The notes beneath the pieces are model-generated. The model saw only the letters and a list, made by a program, of their open reading frames with translations. It did no database searches and had not been told where the DNA came from. Positions 34,201 to 44,224 of a stretch of DNA of 64,000 nucleotides are shown here, piece by piece. The stretch is from Oscarella lobularis (Eukaryota; Porifera; Homoscleromorpha; Homosclerophorida; Oscarellidae). The stretch lies in the NCBI RefSeq assembly GCF_947507565.1, contig NC_089176.1:1860001-1924000 (forward strand). The letters are read 5' to 3'. Position 1 is the stretch's first letter. Each line of letters opens with the position of its first letter. The position numbers and the translations under genes are program-made.

Positions 34201-35764
34201 CGGAGCTTGGCTCTTGCACCGACAGAGCCTAGCCTTGAAGACTCATCTTCGCTATTTTGTTCTCTTTTCGAGCATCGCCTCTCTTTTTGGAAATTCCGGT
34301 CAAGTGAGCTACTGCATTGCCAATACGGTGCTAAATTCTCTGGCCGATCACCGCAAACGAATGGGTCTTCCAGCAACCTCGCTTCAATTTGGGGCAATTA
34401 GTGGCGCCGGCTTTCTCCAACAAAACCCCAAGATAATGACGTTGCTGAAGTCAAGAGGACTGGCGCCGCTAAGTGATCAGTCAGCGTTGGACTGCATGGG
34501 ACGGGCCATGCTTATCCAGCTGCCTTCCCTGTGCATTCAAGGCAACATTACACCAGAAAAATACGTTCGTCCAGCTAAGCTGGGAAGTACGTTTCGTTTC
34601 TCTCGACTAAAAGAGCTGGAAAAGTTGGCCGGTGACAGAATCGATGCCATCGAATCGTCGAAGATGCTATTCGCTTCGCTTTCGCCGCCAGAAAAGCGGA
34701 AAGTCGTTGTCGACCTGCTTTCTACGTGGCTCGGAGCCGGTCTGGGTCTGGACGAGGTGCCACTGAATGCGTCCTTAGTTTCCATCGGGTTCGACTCGAT
34801 TATGGCCACGGAAATGAGTGATCGGATTCACCTTGCATTCATCGTCATCGTGCCTCCAGTTCGCATGCTAAACGACCAGTGCAGCGTGAATTTTCTAGCC
34901 GATATCATTATGACTTTAATTCAAAATCAAGCGACCGCGGAAGAAGAAAAAGAAGAAGAAGAAGAAACTCCAGGCGAAAAGTCAGATCAAAACTTGTGGA
35001 GATACTCTTTGAACAGCCCAGCGAAGGACAAGACAATTTGCCACCTCATATGCTTTCCCCCATATGCCGCAGGTGCATCTGTTTACTCGCAGTGGGGAAA
35101 GCTTTTCAAAGACAGCGGCATTGGAGTGACCGTCCTTCACTTTCCCGGCTGGGAAGAAAGACAAACCGAGACGTTCCTAGGCGATTTAGACGGCCTTGTC
35201 TCGGCAGCACTAGATGCCGTACTGCCACTAGCAGAGGAGCACAAAGTCGCCTTCTACGGTCATAGCATGGGTGGTCTCATCGCCTATGAGGTGGCTCTTC
35301 GTCTTGAAAAAGATCATGGCATATCCATCACGCACTTCTTCGTTGGTGCTTGGTATGCTCCTCACTTGCAATACCCTCGTCCAGCCGATTTCAATATTCC
35401 GTCGTCGGTGTTCAAGAGAGACGCGCCACTTGCTGTCGTCTTTCAGCATTTGAAACAGCTCAATTTCATCGACCTTCCATCTGCGGTGGATCCGCTGCTT
35501 CAGCATTGGATGCCATGCTTTGAAATAGCTCTCAAAATTTTGAAGAGATACACTCCGAATGAGAATTCGTTGCCGTGCAGCATCGACGCTTTCTCCTCGA
35601 CTGGAGACCCTTTTGTCCAGCCTAAAGACGTGATACCATGGGAGAAGCAATCACGATCTGATTTCGTCCATAATAGCGTCAATGCCCCAGGGCACCAGTT
35701 CACAAATTTATTCGCCAACGTCATATGTGAAACGATACAAGGCAGATTGAAAACTTTGCTCTAG
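28297..35764 (+). CDS. Type I polyketide synthase, KS-AT-DH-(degenerate ER)-KR-ACP-TE
   Basis: 2,453 residues from three exons: 28297-30060, 30112-30205 and 30261-35764; all junctions keep frame. KS (about 13-438) has Cys184 in DTACSSS, His319 in EAHGTGT and His361 in NIGHTEGAAG. AT has Ser651 in GHSVGE; the NAFHS stretch (His778) is of the type associated with malonyl-CoA. DH (from 958) has His998 in LKDHAIVDVIAP and Asp1173 in HPAFLDGCFQ. The 1,230-1,815 stretch resembles an enoyl reductase start (GDTVLGLSDMI) but lacks the glycine-rich NADPH site. KR has TGGLKGLG (from Thr1826), Ser1957, Tyr1970 and Asn1974. ACP Ser2132 lies in GFDSIM. A Glu-rich linker leads to a GrsT-type thioesterase with GHSMGG (Ser2288). 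It is a complete iterative-type cytosolic megasynthase whose product is expected to be released by hydrolysis. It is not fatty-acid synthase: the TE is type II-like and the ER looks dead. Substrate and product cannot be read. Confidence 0.93.
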
Positions 35765-36100
35765 GTAGCAGTCAGGCGAAAGTAGTTAGGAAATGTGCAT
35801 CATGCTTAAAGGACTTGCAATGACGGGCTGATGTAGCCCTGAGACTTTACTCTATTTTACTGCGGCACGAGGAAGTATACTATTCACTGCATATTTTTGT
35901 ATTTCGTCACTACTCAATTAGGTGTTCTGTTCTGTACTTTTCAGTAGTATCTCTGTTTAGCGGATCTAGATATCGTTCATAAATACAGCCGTGAATATAT
36001 ATATACATACATATATTGTTGTTCATAAGGCCAACAGGCCAGTCATCAAACGTAAAGGATGCAGCAATTACATATAATTAAGAAACGTCTTCTAAGTAGT
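35765..36100. other. Spacer between convergent PKS and USP1 genes
   Basis: About 335 bp of 3' flanks for two convergent genes. It includes an AT-dinucleotide-rich tract (ATATATATACATACATATAT, about 35995-36015). No gene and no clear AATAAA signal seen. Confidence 0.5.
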
Positions 36101-38941
36101 CTAAACCGAACTTGAAGGCAAGACGCCATAAAACAATATATAGGGCGTGGAGGTCAGCGTCGACTTGGGCGACAGTACTCTTCGAAAATCCGCATTGGAG
36201 AGCACTTCAACATCGGAATCGTCCAATTTGAGCCACTTCCACCCACACTGACACGCGCCTCCATCGTCAAACGAACTGCTACTCTCAGGACAAACGCACT
36301 CGGTCGAACAGTCGTCTTGTCGTCCAGCTGGCTCGTCGGAAGGCAGACGGACGTAGGTGAGATAGTGCCCACTGCCTGACATGCAGCCGTTGTGCATTAC
36401 AACGGCAAAGAGCTCGTACGTTGAATGCCGTCGATTGCAGGACAACGTGCACCATTGATCGAGCTTCATGCGCATTGGAGTGGCCAAATTGCCACTGATT
36501 TTGCTAACGTAGCTTCCGAGAGACGACAGCCTATAAAGAACAAGAGCACATCTTTAGACTCTGTGTGCATTTCATACATGTATGTACACTCACCCGCCAC
36601 CGCCCATCGCTGCAAATCTCTTCAAATGAATCGTCAAGACGGACGGCAACCGATCGAACATCGTGCTGATCTCCGCTTCCGTGTGCGTGCGGCACTCGTT
36701 GCAATAATAGCAATCGCGTCCAGTCAGCCGTTCCATGCCGACGAATTGCTTCATCGCCCACGTAAGCGAATGCCGACCGACACTCGTAGTCGACGATCCC
36801 GCCGGCGAAGAGGTCGCGGATGGAGACGCCGACGAGGACGACGACGACGAGGACGGAGAGAGTCGGACGGGAACGCTGACGTCGAGAAACGTTTCGTAGC
36901 GATTGCGCTTCGTCTCGCATTCGAGACATCGCGTCGTGAAGACGAGACTGCCCTGGAACGTGCTCGTCACGAAATTTTTTGTCGTCGCCGTCGTCGTCGT
37001 CGTCGTGCCGTCTTTGCATTTTGCGTTGTAAGCGTCTTCGATGTTGGAGAGCAGACAGCGAAGAAGCTCTTGGGCGTCGTGTTGCATGTAAGCCGTAAAT
37101 TGAAAGTTGATTTGTCTAGAGAAAATTTGGCAGTTATAAATCAAACCGATACCAGATCAACAAATTATTACATTACAGCAATGAATTATTTATCTATTTA
37201 ATTATTTATTTACCTCAAATCGTCAATAAATGTCTCAGGACACACCGACAGACGATTAATGCCGGTACAATTTGACGCGGGATCGCGTCGAAAGGCGTTT
37301 TCTAGATCAGTCATAGAGGAATAAAGCTACACGTGCACAAGAAAGAATAACAGATATATTGCACTCCTATGTCGATACTTCATACATTTTTTAAAGATTG
37401 GTAAAATCACGGATTGTAGAGAAATGGATATGAAACGCACGCACGCTACCGTATGTTGCGTGGGATCATCCGTGACATGCCCCGCCCCCGTGTCTCCGCT
37501 TGTGCTTGGCACACTCAAGTGCTGTTTGACTAAAGGGATTAATCGCCACCCGTCTATGATTAACGTAAATCGATGCCTACATCTTCGAAGTACCTAGCGC
37601 ACCATTTGCCTAAATTATTGGAGGTTTCGTAAGAGCGTTTTCACGCGTTTTCTCACGAGACCTACTTCGGAAGGGGTTGTGTAGCGTTTTCGTCAATTCG
37701 CTTACGTTTGCGTCGCCAGTAAGATAAGGAACGGTTTAATAATGATCCTTGCTGTGGCTTTGTCCACAAGCAAGGCCGGTTTCGTCGCGTTATAGCCGAG
37801 TACGGGCATTTTTATGCTCGGAATGGTGAAGGAGTTTGTGTAGCATTTCTGGGAGAACTGTAGAGAGTCAGCCGCATACTGTAGTTTTAGTAGATAGAAC
37901 TGCCACTGTAGAATGGCCCTACAACCCCGACTAATATATGAACGAGCGGGTTTGCGCTAGAAAGAGGTCGAAAAAATGCTGAGCGGAATTAATTAACAGA
38001 CAAGCAGCAGAGCGAGAAAGGCTAGGTATGCTTCCTCTAAGCTTCTAATAGTTAGTCTCTCTGCACTTTGCTACTTTTCGGTTCTCTACACTACTGTACC
38101 GTGACCTTTGGGAACAATTCAATGTTACCTGTCACTGCTTAGTTAAAAATGGGTTGTTTTTTCATGAAAACGTTAAGGACTAAGCATGTGCGAATTTTGC
38201 CATTGTCAATACAAGCCAATTTTAGGACTACCGGGGAGGCAACGGAGGCAACTGGGTTACCTATCCGGGCAAGATCGGTCACGTGACCATGTCACGGATG
38301 ATCCCACTAGCGTGCGTGCGTTTCATATCCATGTCTCTACAATCCGTGGTAAAATCTGGTTGTTGCATCACACTCTTGAGAGCTGGGATCCTCAATCTCA
38401 CAACCAGCACCATCCTCTTCCTAACTATCCAACTAAAAGAAACAATTTAGTTATTAATTAACGTGGAAGAAAGAAGCTGGGTTTTGAGAATATCCGGGAA
38501 TACCTCATTCAACGACGAAACGAAGTCGGGGCAATACCGCAGCGCTTGCAACACAGAATTCACGTAGCACGTATTGCCGGCGTTATTCAAACCGGAAAAC
38601 GGCGGAGGAAGGGGAGGAGGCGAAAGAGCCGCGTTGGCGGGAGGCGGAAATTCTGGGCCGTAAGGTCGACTTCCCGTATCGTCAACACAGTAGTCGTTCG
38701 CGCTGGCTTTCGTTTCGTCGTCGCCACCGTTTGGATCTTCGTTTTCTTTCGCGATTGGCCACGGATTCGTGGCATCCGGGATCCGGCTAGCCGACCACAA
38801 GTCGATGGGACCGAAAGACGTCGATTTCGCTGGCTGGGAGACGGGCAGCTCATCCGCTTCTTCGTCGCGCTTTCTTCGTTTGAGTTTGAGCGACGGTCGA
38901 GGCCGTTTCGGCGCCGGCGCGCCGTCTTCTCTCGACGGCAT
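36101..38941 (-). CDS. USP1: USP1-like ubiquitin-specific protease
   Basis: Deubiquitinase; vertebrate USP1 with UAF1 removes ubiquitin from FANCD2 and PCNA in the nucleus. Four exons, 38941-38504, 37326-37214, 37115-36594 and 36530-36101, join in frame to 500 residues. The N-terminus is basic (KRPRPSLKLKRRKRDEEADE, a likely nuclear signal). The Cys box is PFSGLNNAGNTCYVNSVLQA (Cys125), followed by YMQHDAQELL. Zinc-ribbon cysteines occur in TTRCLECET and CYYCNEC. The His box is SGSGHYLTYVRL, and the end WLKLDDSDVEVLS...STPYILFYG matches USP1 closely. It is much shorter than human USP1 (785 residues): the long insert between the QHDAQE box and FQGSLVFTTRCLEC is nearly absent, and no Gly-Gly autocleavage site is visible. 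Intron 1 is about 1.2 kb and holds an inverted repeat. Confidence 0.92.
37400..37483. repeat. Inverted repeat, left arm, in USP1 intron 1
   Basis: Contains CACGGATTGTAGAGAAATGG, ATATGAAACGCACGCACGCTA and GGGATCATCCGTGACATG. The reverse complement of 38283-38356 carries the same blocks, with a 12-base insertion in the left arm. Confidence 0.8.
38283..38356. repeat. Inverted repeat, right arm, in USP1 intron 1
   Basis: Reverse-complement partner of 37400-37483, about 800 bp away. The arms could be terminal inverted repeats of a short non-autonomous DNA transposon or two copies of one element. No transposase frame lies between them. Confidence 0.75.
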
Positions 38942-39035
38942 CCCGGTTAAGGCGCGCTAAATCGCATCCGGGGAACGTCAGCTGTGACTTTGTCACGAAA
39001 ACTGATTCGTAGAAATCTCGCCTGTGAGAGGCATT

Positions 39036-39078
39036 AGTCTCTTCGGAGGCGTGGGTTCGAATCCCACTCCTGTCACCA
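39036..39078 (+). pseudogene. 3' half of a tRNA-Leu, with CCA
   Basis: The bases CTTCGGAGGC, GTGGGTTCGAATCCCAC and TCCTGTCA-CCA match the variable arm, T arm and 3' acceptor strand of eukaryotic leucine tRNAs. The partner 5' acceptor strand (GACAGGA) and a D arm are missing upstream, so it cannot fold as a tRNA. The encoded CCA, normally added after transcription, suggests an origin by reverse transcription of a mature tRNA or tRNA fragment. Confidence 0.55.
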
Positions 39079-39149
39079 TGTAACGTGAGAAGAAGAATGA
39101 TCTATTAGGCTCCTAGCGCGCATTACCCCACAACCGTCACAGACGATTG

Positions 39150-39350
39150 ATACTTACCGCTCTGTGCCAACCCCCTGCCACTCAGGAAGGGGCTTGGCGG
39201 TAGGGGGCCCGAACCCAGGGGTCGAAACCGGAAGCGTGCCGGAAACTCGGTCCCTCACGCCCGGCCGCGGACCATCCACCGACTCCCTTGGGCCGAGCCC
39301 CGGCTATACGAGCCGGCGCCCGGCGGTGGGTCCACGAGCACCACCGTCCA
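39150..39350 (-). repeat. Split direct repeat B2
   Basis: Copy of 39535-39727 (shared start ATACTTACCGCTCTGTG, shared end CACGAGCACCACCGTCCA), with an 8-base length difference near CCCCGGCTATACGAGCC. About 65 bp of other sequence separates it from A2. Confidence 0.88.
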
Positions 39351-39415
39351 GCCACCCCGTCACGCCTGGGAACCAGGCGGAGAAGAAGAAAACCCCCAAG
39401 GGAGGGTCGGGAGGG

Positions 39416-39534
39416 AAGAGGAAGATTGCGTCGCGCGTAGGTGTGCTCGCTTCAGCCGCTGTGATGCGAATGAGCCCGCCCGCGCACGACGCTCCATATC
39501 AACAACGGTTAACAATAATGTTAACCTGCCATTG
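39416..39534 (-). repeat. Split direct repeat A2
   Basis: 119 bp starting AAGAGGAAGATTGCGTCGCG and ending TTAACCTGCCATTG. It repeats at 44106-44224 with a few substitutions. Confidence 0.9.
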
Positions 39535-39727
39535 ATACTTACCGCTCTGTGTCAACCCCCTGCCACTCAGGAAGGGGCTTGGCGGTAGGGGGCCCGGACC
39601 CAGGGGTCGAAACCGGAAGCGTGCCGGAAACCCGGTCCCTCACGCCCGGCCGCGGACCATCCACCGACCCCCGTGGGCCGAGCTACGAGCCGGCGCCCGG
39701 CGGTGGGCCCACGAGCACCACCGTCCA
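39535..39727 (-). repeat. Split direct repeat B1
   Basis: Partner of B2 at 39150-39350, directly abutting A2 and lying just beyond the recombinase stop codon. Read on the minus strand its end carries GCGGTAAGTATC, a good splice donor. Confidence 0.88.
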
Positions 39728-39835
39728 ATAAACTATTCATACCCGGGCCCGGCTCGCATCCTCGCCGCCACGACACACCAATAAATAAGACTGTAAGACT
39801 CTCATGTTCACCGTTCTACCCCAACCAGTCCTGCC

Positions 39836-40475
39836 CTAGCGTCCGCCCTGAAGGCCTCCCACCAGCGCTCTCGCGCCCGCCAGGCTTTCCTCCGGGATCC
39901 GCACGTAGCGCATGTAGCAGTTGCTGCGCCATCGTCCTAGCGCCTGAATAACCGCCGTCGACGCCCCAAGCCTCGCTGCCTCCGTGGCCGCCCCGATCCG
40001 TAGGCTGTGTTCCCCAAACCGCTCCGACTCCACCCCTGCCTTGTCCAGCGCCGCACGCAAACCGTCAACGAGCTGCCCCCGCGTCAGCGGGGCGCCATTC
40101 GGCCACAGGAACAGCGGACCATCCTGGGGGCCTCTTGCCGCCACGTTGGCTAGGAGCGCGGAAACTGGACACACCCCTCCCGGCGGAGCCCGACCCAGGA
40201 AGATAAACGCTTCCTCACCGAACTGGTTGGTTTTAGACATCTTGATCCGCAACCTCACCCACGACGGGTCGGGGAAACGGTCGACGGCCAAGGCTGCGCA
40301 CCGCGGAGAGATACTGACGCACGGTCGAAGCCGCGCAGCCGTCCTCCGCCAGCGCCGACGCGAAGAGGCAGAACGTGTCGAGCGAAGCGGGAACCGGACA
40401 TATATTAAGGGCTTCGCAGAACGACAGAAAACGACGCTGTCCGGACGAGTACGCCCTTCGTGATGCTGGAGCCAA
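39836..40475 (-). CDS. Tyrosine recombinase of the retrotransposon (frame broken)
   Basis: The enzyme would join the circular cDNA to the target. The N-terminal SAM-like part (40475-40233) contains SGQRRFLSFCEALNICPVPA and STVRQYLSAVRSL. The catalytic part (to 39836) contains SKTNQFGEEAFIFLG, EHSLRIGAATEAARLG (the HxxR box) and ALGRWRSNCYMRYVRIPEE with the likely nucleophile tyrosine. The two parts are in different frames, so the copy carries at least one frameshift here. Confidence 0.85.
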
Positions 40476-40479
40476 GCCG

Positions 40480-42417
40480 TTTAGCGTGTAGACGCGACGA
40501 GCCGCTTCCAGTGCAGGGAGGTCCAGGCCTCGTCGCCCCCAAGGAGTGCGTCGAGCGCGTCGGCCACCCCGTCCGGCACGACTCGCATGTCTAGCGCCAC
40601 CTGCGAAAACGACAGTCCAGTACGGTCGGCCCCTCGCGACAGCGCGTCTGCAAAAACATTATCTACTCCGCTATGTGTTCCGACCAAAAGCAAAAATTGA
40701 GGCGGGCTGCGACGAACTGCAACGCGCGCAGAAGAGGCAGCAGCCGCCCGTCCCTACTAGATCCGGAGTTAATCGCCGCCACGACCGTGGTGTTGTCGCA
40801 CTGGAACAGCACCGACTCGCCTCGCCACGTGGGACCCCAGACAACGGCCGCCACCAACACCGGATAGAGCTCCTTGGGCGCAATCGGCTGATCCCGCCAT
40901 GGCAACGACCAAGGCGATGCAAAACCCCGCCACGGAGAAGAGGAGACGGCAACGGCGCCGCAGCCCCAACGTCCAGACGCGTCCGATTGCACGCGCAACG
41001 AAGGAGCCCATGAGCCGACCGTCGACGCCAGCCCGACGCCGTTCCACGACGCCGCAAACGCCAGCCACCACGCGATATCCGCCCGCGCGGCCTGGTTCAG
41101 CCGCACAAAACGGTCAAGCTGCCGCGCCGTGTGAGCCAGATCCAGTAGTCGACGCACGAACGACCGGCCCGGAAACACGACCAGACTCGCGTGATGCATC
41201 AAGCCGACGAGAGACAAGAGCTCCCGCTTGGTGCACGTCCACCTGACCGCGACAGCCGCCAGCCGAGACCTCAATCTGTGCAGCTTGACCTCGGCAGCCG
41301 CAAGACGCTGGCCACCGTGTCGAACTCGATCCCCAGAAAGGTGAGCGTCGACGCCGGACCCTCAACCTTATGCATCGCGACCGGAACGCCCAGCTCCTTG
41401 CACACCGCCAACGCCCTCTCCAAATTGCGGGCGCACTCCGACCCCCCCGGCCCGGCCCAGCACAAGAAAGTCGTCGAGGTAGTGGAGACCGATGGTGACG
41501 CCAGCGCGAAACATGGACCACAGCAGGGCGTCCGCGACGGCGGAGAAGATCTTCGGCGCCGACCGCAGGCCAAAAGGCAACGCCGCGTCGAGGTACACTG
41601 CCCCTTTCCAGCAAACGCCGAGCAGACAACGGTCGTCCGGATGCACCGGAACCACACGGTACGCCGCTCGAAGGTCCAGCTTTGCGAGGAGGCAACCCGG
41701 CCCAAGCAGGCCCACGAGGTCGACTGCGTCGTCGATACTCGCATAGCGAAGCGAGCACCAACGACGATCGACCCCGTCGTTAACGCTGGCTGCCGCCGGA
41801 GCTGACAAATCGACGATAAGACGCCACCGACCCGGTTGGTGCGGCTTCGGCAGAACACCAAATGGGCTGACGTGTACCCGAGACGCGTACGGCGATGCAT
41901 CCAACGGCAGCATGCGTCGGGCGCGAACTTCGTCGTAGATGTAGCCGTCGACGACGTCGGCGTGAGCCGTCGCCGAGCGTAAATTGCGCCCGGTCACGCG
42001 CAACGGGCTGCCCGACGCGAACCCAATGCGAAAACCCTCTCGAAAACCCTTGCAGACGTATTTGGCGAACGAACGATCCGGATGACGCGTTAGCCAAAAA
42101 ACCCAGCGATCGAGCACTACGGGCGTAGTCACCGTCGCCAGAGGCGCTGGCAACGGATGGCCATTTCGCACGCAGGCTTGGAGCGCAAAGAGGTCCGCCA
42201 TGTAGCGATAGCGACCCTCCAAAACGTTGCACGCCAGCGAGCGAAGGCGCTCGAGCTCTACACACGAAAAAACACAACCATACGACGCCCAAACCTGCGC
42301 GACGTGGAAGGGGGAACGTTCGGAACGACAGCAAAAATACGCGAAAGCCAGGGAGACCGGCCAGAAGCCGAAGGCGACGAGCGAACGAGAGAAAGGAAAA
42401 AAACAATAAATACGCAA
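40480..42417 (-). CDS. Reverse transcriptase-RNase H of the retrotransposon (multiple frameshifts)
   Basis: The RT runs from about 42417 to 41440: SPFGVLPKPHQPGRWRLIVD, LAKLDLRAAYRVVPVHP, LPFGLRSAPKIFSA and the catalytic GLHYLDDFLVLG. A frameshift follows at a C-run near 41447; LTFLGIEFDTVASVLRL is in the next frame. A second shift lies near 41280. RNase H reads LRVQSDASGRWGCGAVAVSS, IAPKELYPVLVAAVVWG and VLFQCDNTTVVAAINSG, and a third shift near 40670 precedes HSGVDNVFADALSRG. RT order and motifs are of DIRS type. The breaks mean this copy is not autonomous. Confidence 0.88.
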
Positions 42418-42563
42418 GAAAAACGATAAGCCAGCACACGCGCGCTAACCACGCGCAACTGCACAGCCGAAGCGATAACAACAAAGAAAAAGAAACGCCA
42501 ACGAACAACCAACAAGCCGCGGCTACACTAACAGAAGTCCACAAGTCCACGCGGCCAACACAG

Positions 42564-44089
42564 TTACTCCGGACGCCCGCCGCGCGACACGGGCGAGCGC
42601 TCCCGATCGCTGCCTCGACGAACGCCACGCGACTCCCGGCCACGATCGCCTTTTCCCGGGTCGTTACGCTCGCGACGGGGCGAATCGCAGTGCTTGGCCC
42701 GATGAGCTCCCCAACAAACATTGCACACGTGCCGGTAAGTGCAATTCGGGAACTGACATGCTCCCTCGTTGTATCCGCGGCAAATCGGCCGCGGTTTTGT
42801 GCGAGCACTCGCCGGCGACGCGGCGCGAGCCACATGTCGATCCGTAGAGGCATCGCGCAACGAGTAAATGGCTTTGACGTGGTCGGTATCCAGACAGAGA
42901 GGGCAGCGCGGCGCATTGTTGCCGAGAGCCACGAACGTCTGGGCATAAATTCCCTGATGCGGTGTGGCCCAATCCATCTCCGGACGCGTAGCGGCGAGCT
43001 TACGGAATCGCGTGTCGTAAGTACGCCACCCTTCGCCTCCGAGTTTGGCCGCTTCTTGAAGGATGAGGCGCATATACGAAAACAGCGACGCCGCGCGTGA
43101 TGGGTTGCCAGCGCAGCGTACGATCGCGTACTAAAACAGCGCGCCCAGCTGAGGACGCTCGGGATCGAGCGCAGCTGGGAGCGCGACTAAGGCATCCACT
43201 CGAAGAACGAACTAACCTCGCGCTTCAGCAGCTCGAGGTTGTCCGGCAGAAGCTCCGCCAGCTCCACGTACTGGCCCGCCTGGATCTTCGCCACCATCTT
43301 GCCTGAAACGGACACGCCGTCCTCCAACGCGAAGTCCGGCGACGTTGGCGGAGGAACCGCCTGAGCCAGCGCGCGTGCCAAAGCCCCCAACGAATTTCCG
43401 TCGACCGCGGCAACGGACGGCACCACACCAGGGGGCGCCTTGCCTTCCCCGAGCACCGCGATACCCGGGATCGCCGGCATCTGAGGTAGCTCATCCAACG
43501 CTAGGAACCCAAAGAACACCGCCGTATACCACGCACGCAGGCACGCAGGCCGAGAACACACGCAGAGACATCCAGAAAAAAAAATGCCGCGCCATGCAAC
43601 GTACTCAGCTGCCCAAGACCGCGCGGGTGCCAAGCACGCGTAAAAATTAGCAACAATGCAGCTGCGCTGCGGCGCCGCCGCCGCAGAAACCCCGACGCGT
43701 GCAGCTGAGACCGAGCCCGCGCCCGCCATGAGCCACGGGTGCACCGCGAAAGGAAGACAGGAGAGGCAGGGAAGGGAAGGTAGGGAGCGGGTAGGAAAAA
43801 ACGGGGACCACCGAACCTCCGCGGAGACCAGCCGAGCGAAAAAGGCCTAAGCTACCGTACTTACCGTGCTCCCGGGAAGCATTTCCATCCGACACGCCGT
43901 CGGCGGTAGAGTCGCCTGGCCCGCATGCTGCGCGTACGCGGCGACGCCCGCTTGCACGGCATTCTGGATAATCGCCTGAAGCGCCGGTCCGGTGACAGCG
44001 ACAACCGGGTTTGGCGCGTCGCGCTGCTGCTGGATAGCAGGTTGCTGATTCTGCACTTGCTGATCTTGATCCGGCGAATTTTGATCCAT
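42564..44089 (-). CDS. Gag-like protein of the retrotransposon (spliced, decayed)
   Basis: Exon 1 (44089-43865) starts MDQNSPDQDQQVQNQQ and ends before a GTAAGT donor. Exon 2 probably begins at 43500 after TTCCTAG and reads LPQMPAIPGIAVLGEG, then SVSGKMVAKIQAGQYVELAE. A frame change near 43190 and an in-frame TAG near 43130 interrupt it. The C-terminal part (43073-42564) has GWRTYDTRFRKLAATRPEMDW and a Cys/His cluster (CRGYNEGACQFPNCTYRHVC, then CWGAHRAKHC) like DIRS-type Gag zinc fingers, and ends in an Arg-rich tail. The splice assignment is inferred from consensus sites only. Confidence 0.7.
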
Positions 44090-44105
44090 GACGAGGAGAA
44101 AGAAA

Positions 44106-44224
44106 AAGAGGAAGATTGCGTCGCGCGTAGGTGTGCTCGCTTCAGCCGCTGTGATGCGAATGAGCCCGCCCGCGCACGACGCTCCGTATCAACGACGGTT
44201 AAAAATAATGTTAACCTGCCATTG
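44106..44224 (-). repeat. Split direct repeat A1
   Basis: 119-bp partner of A2. Its outer edge (after ATTG at 44221-44224) touches the Munc13-4 relic, which begins CATTCCACGG. Confidence 0.9.

Larger units (their letters stand above)
39150..44224 (-). mobile_element. Tyrosine-recombinase (DIRS/Ngaro/PAT-type) retrotransposon, decayed
   Basis: On the minus strand the order is repeat A1 (44224-44106), gag, RT-RNase H, tyrosine recombinase, B1 (39727-39535), A2 (39534-39416), B2 (39350-39150). The A1...B1-A2-B2 arrangement is the split-direct-repeat structure of Ngaro and PAT-like elements. There are no LTRs and no integrase of the DDE type. No target duplication is seen: both outer ends and the A2/B1 junction share the bases attg, as expected for recombinase-mediated insertion. 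Coding regions contain several frameshifts and stops. Base composition is clearly more GC-rich than the surrounding genes. Confidence 0.88.

Noticed and set aside
28297-35764. PKS as bacterial contamination of the assembly
   Set aside because: It has two GT-AG introns that restore frame, and its flanks run directly into animal genes and repeats found elsewhere in the window.
36425-37201. Plus-strand frame of 258 codons opposite USP1
   Set aside because: Antisense to USP1 exons 3 and 4. It is Arg-rich only because the Ser/Thr-rich USP1 stretch is read backwards.
41780-42946. Long minus-strand frame of 388 codons
   Set aside because: It overlaps the gag tail and reverse transcriptase in another frame. 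The YLDD, LPFG and zinc-finger motifs are all in the other frames; this one is GC-driven and motif-free.
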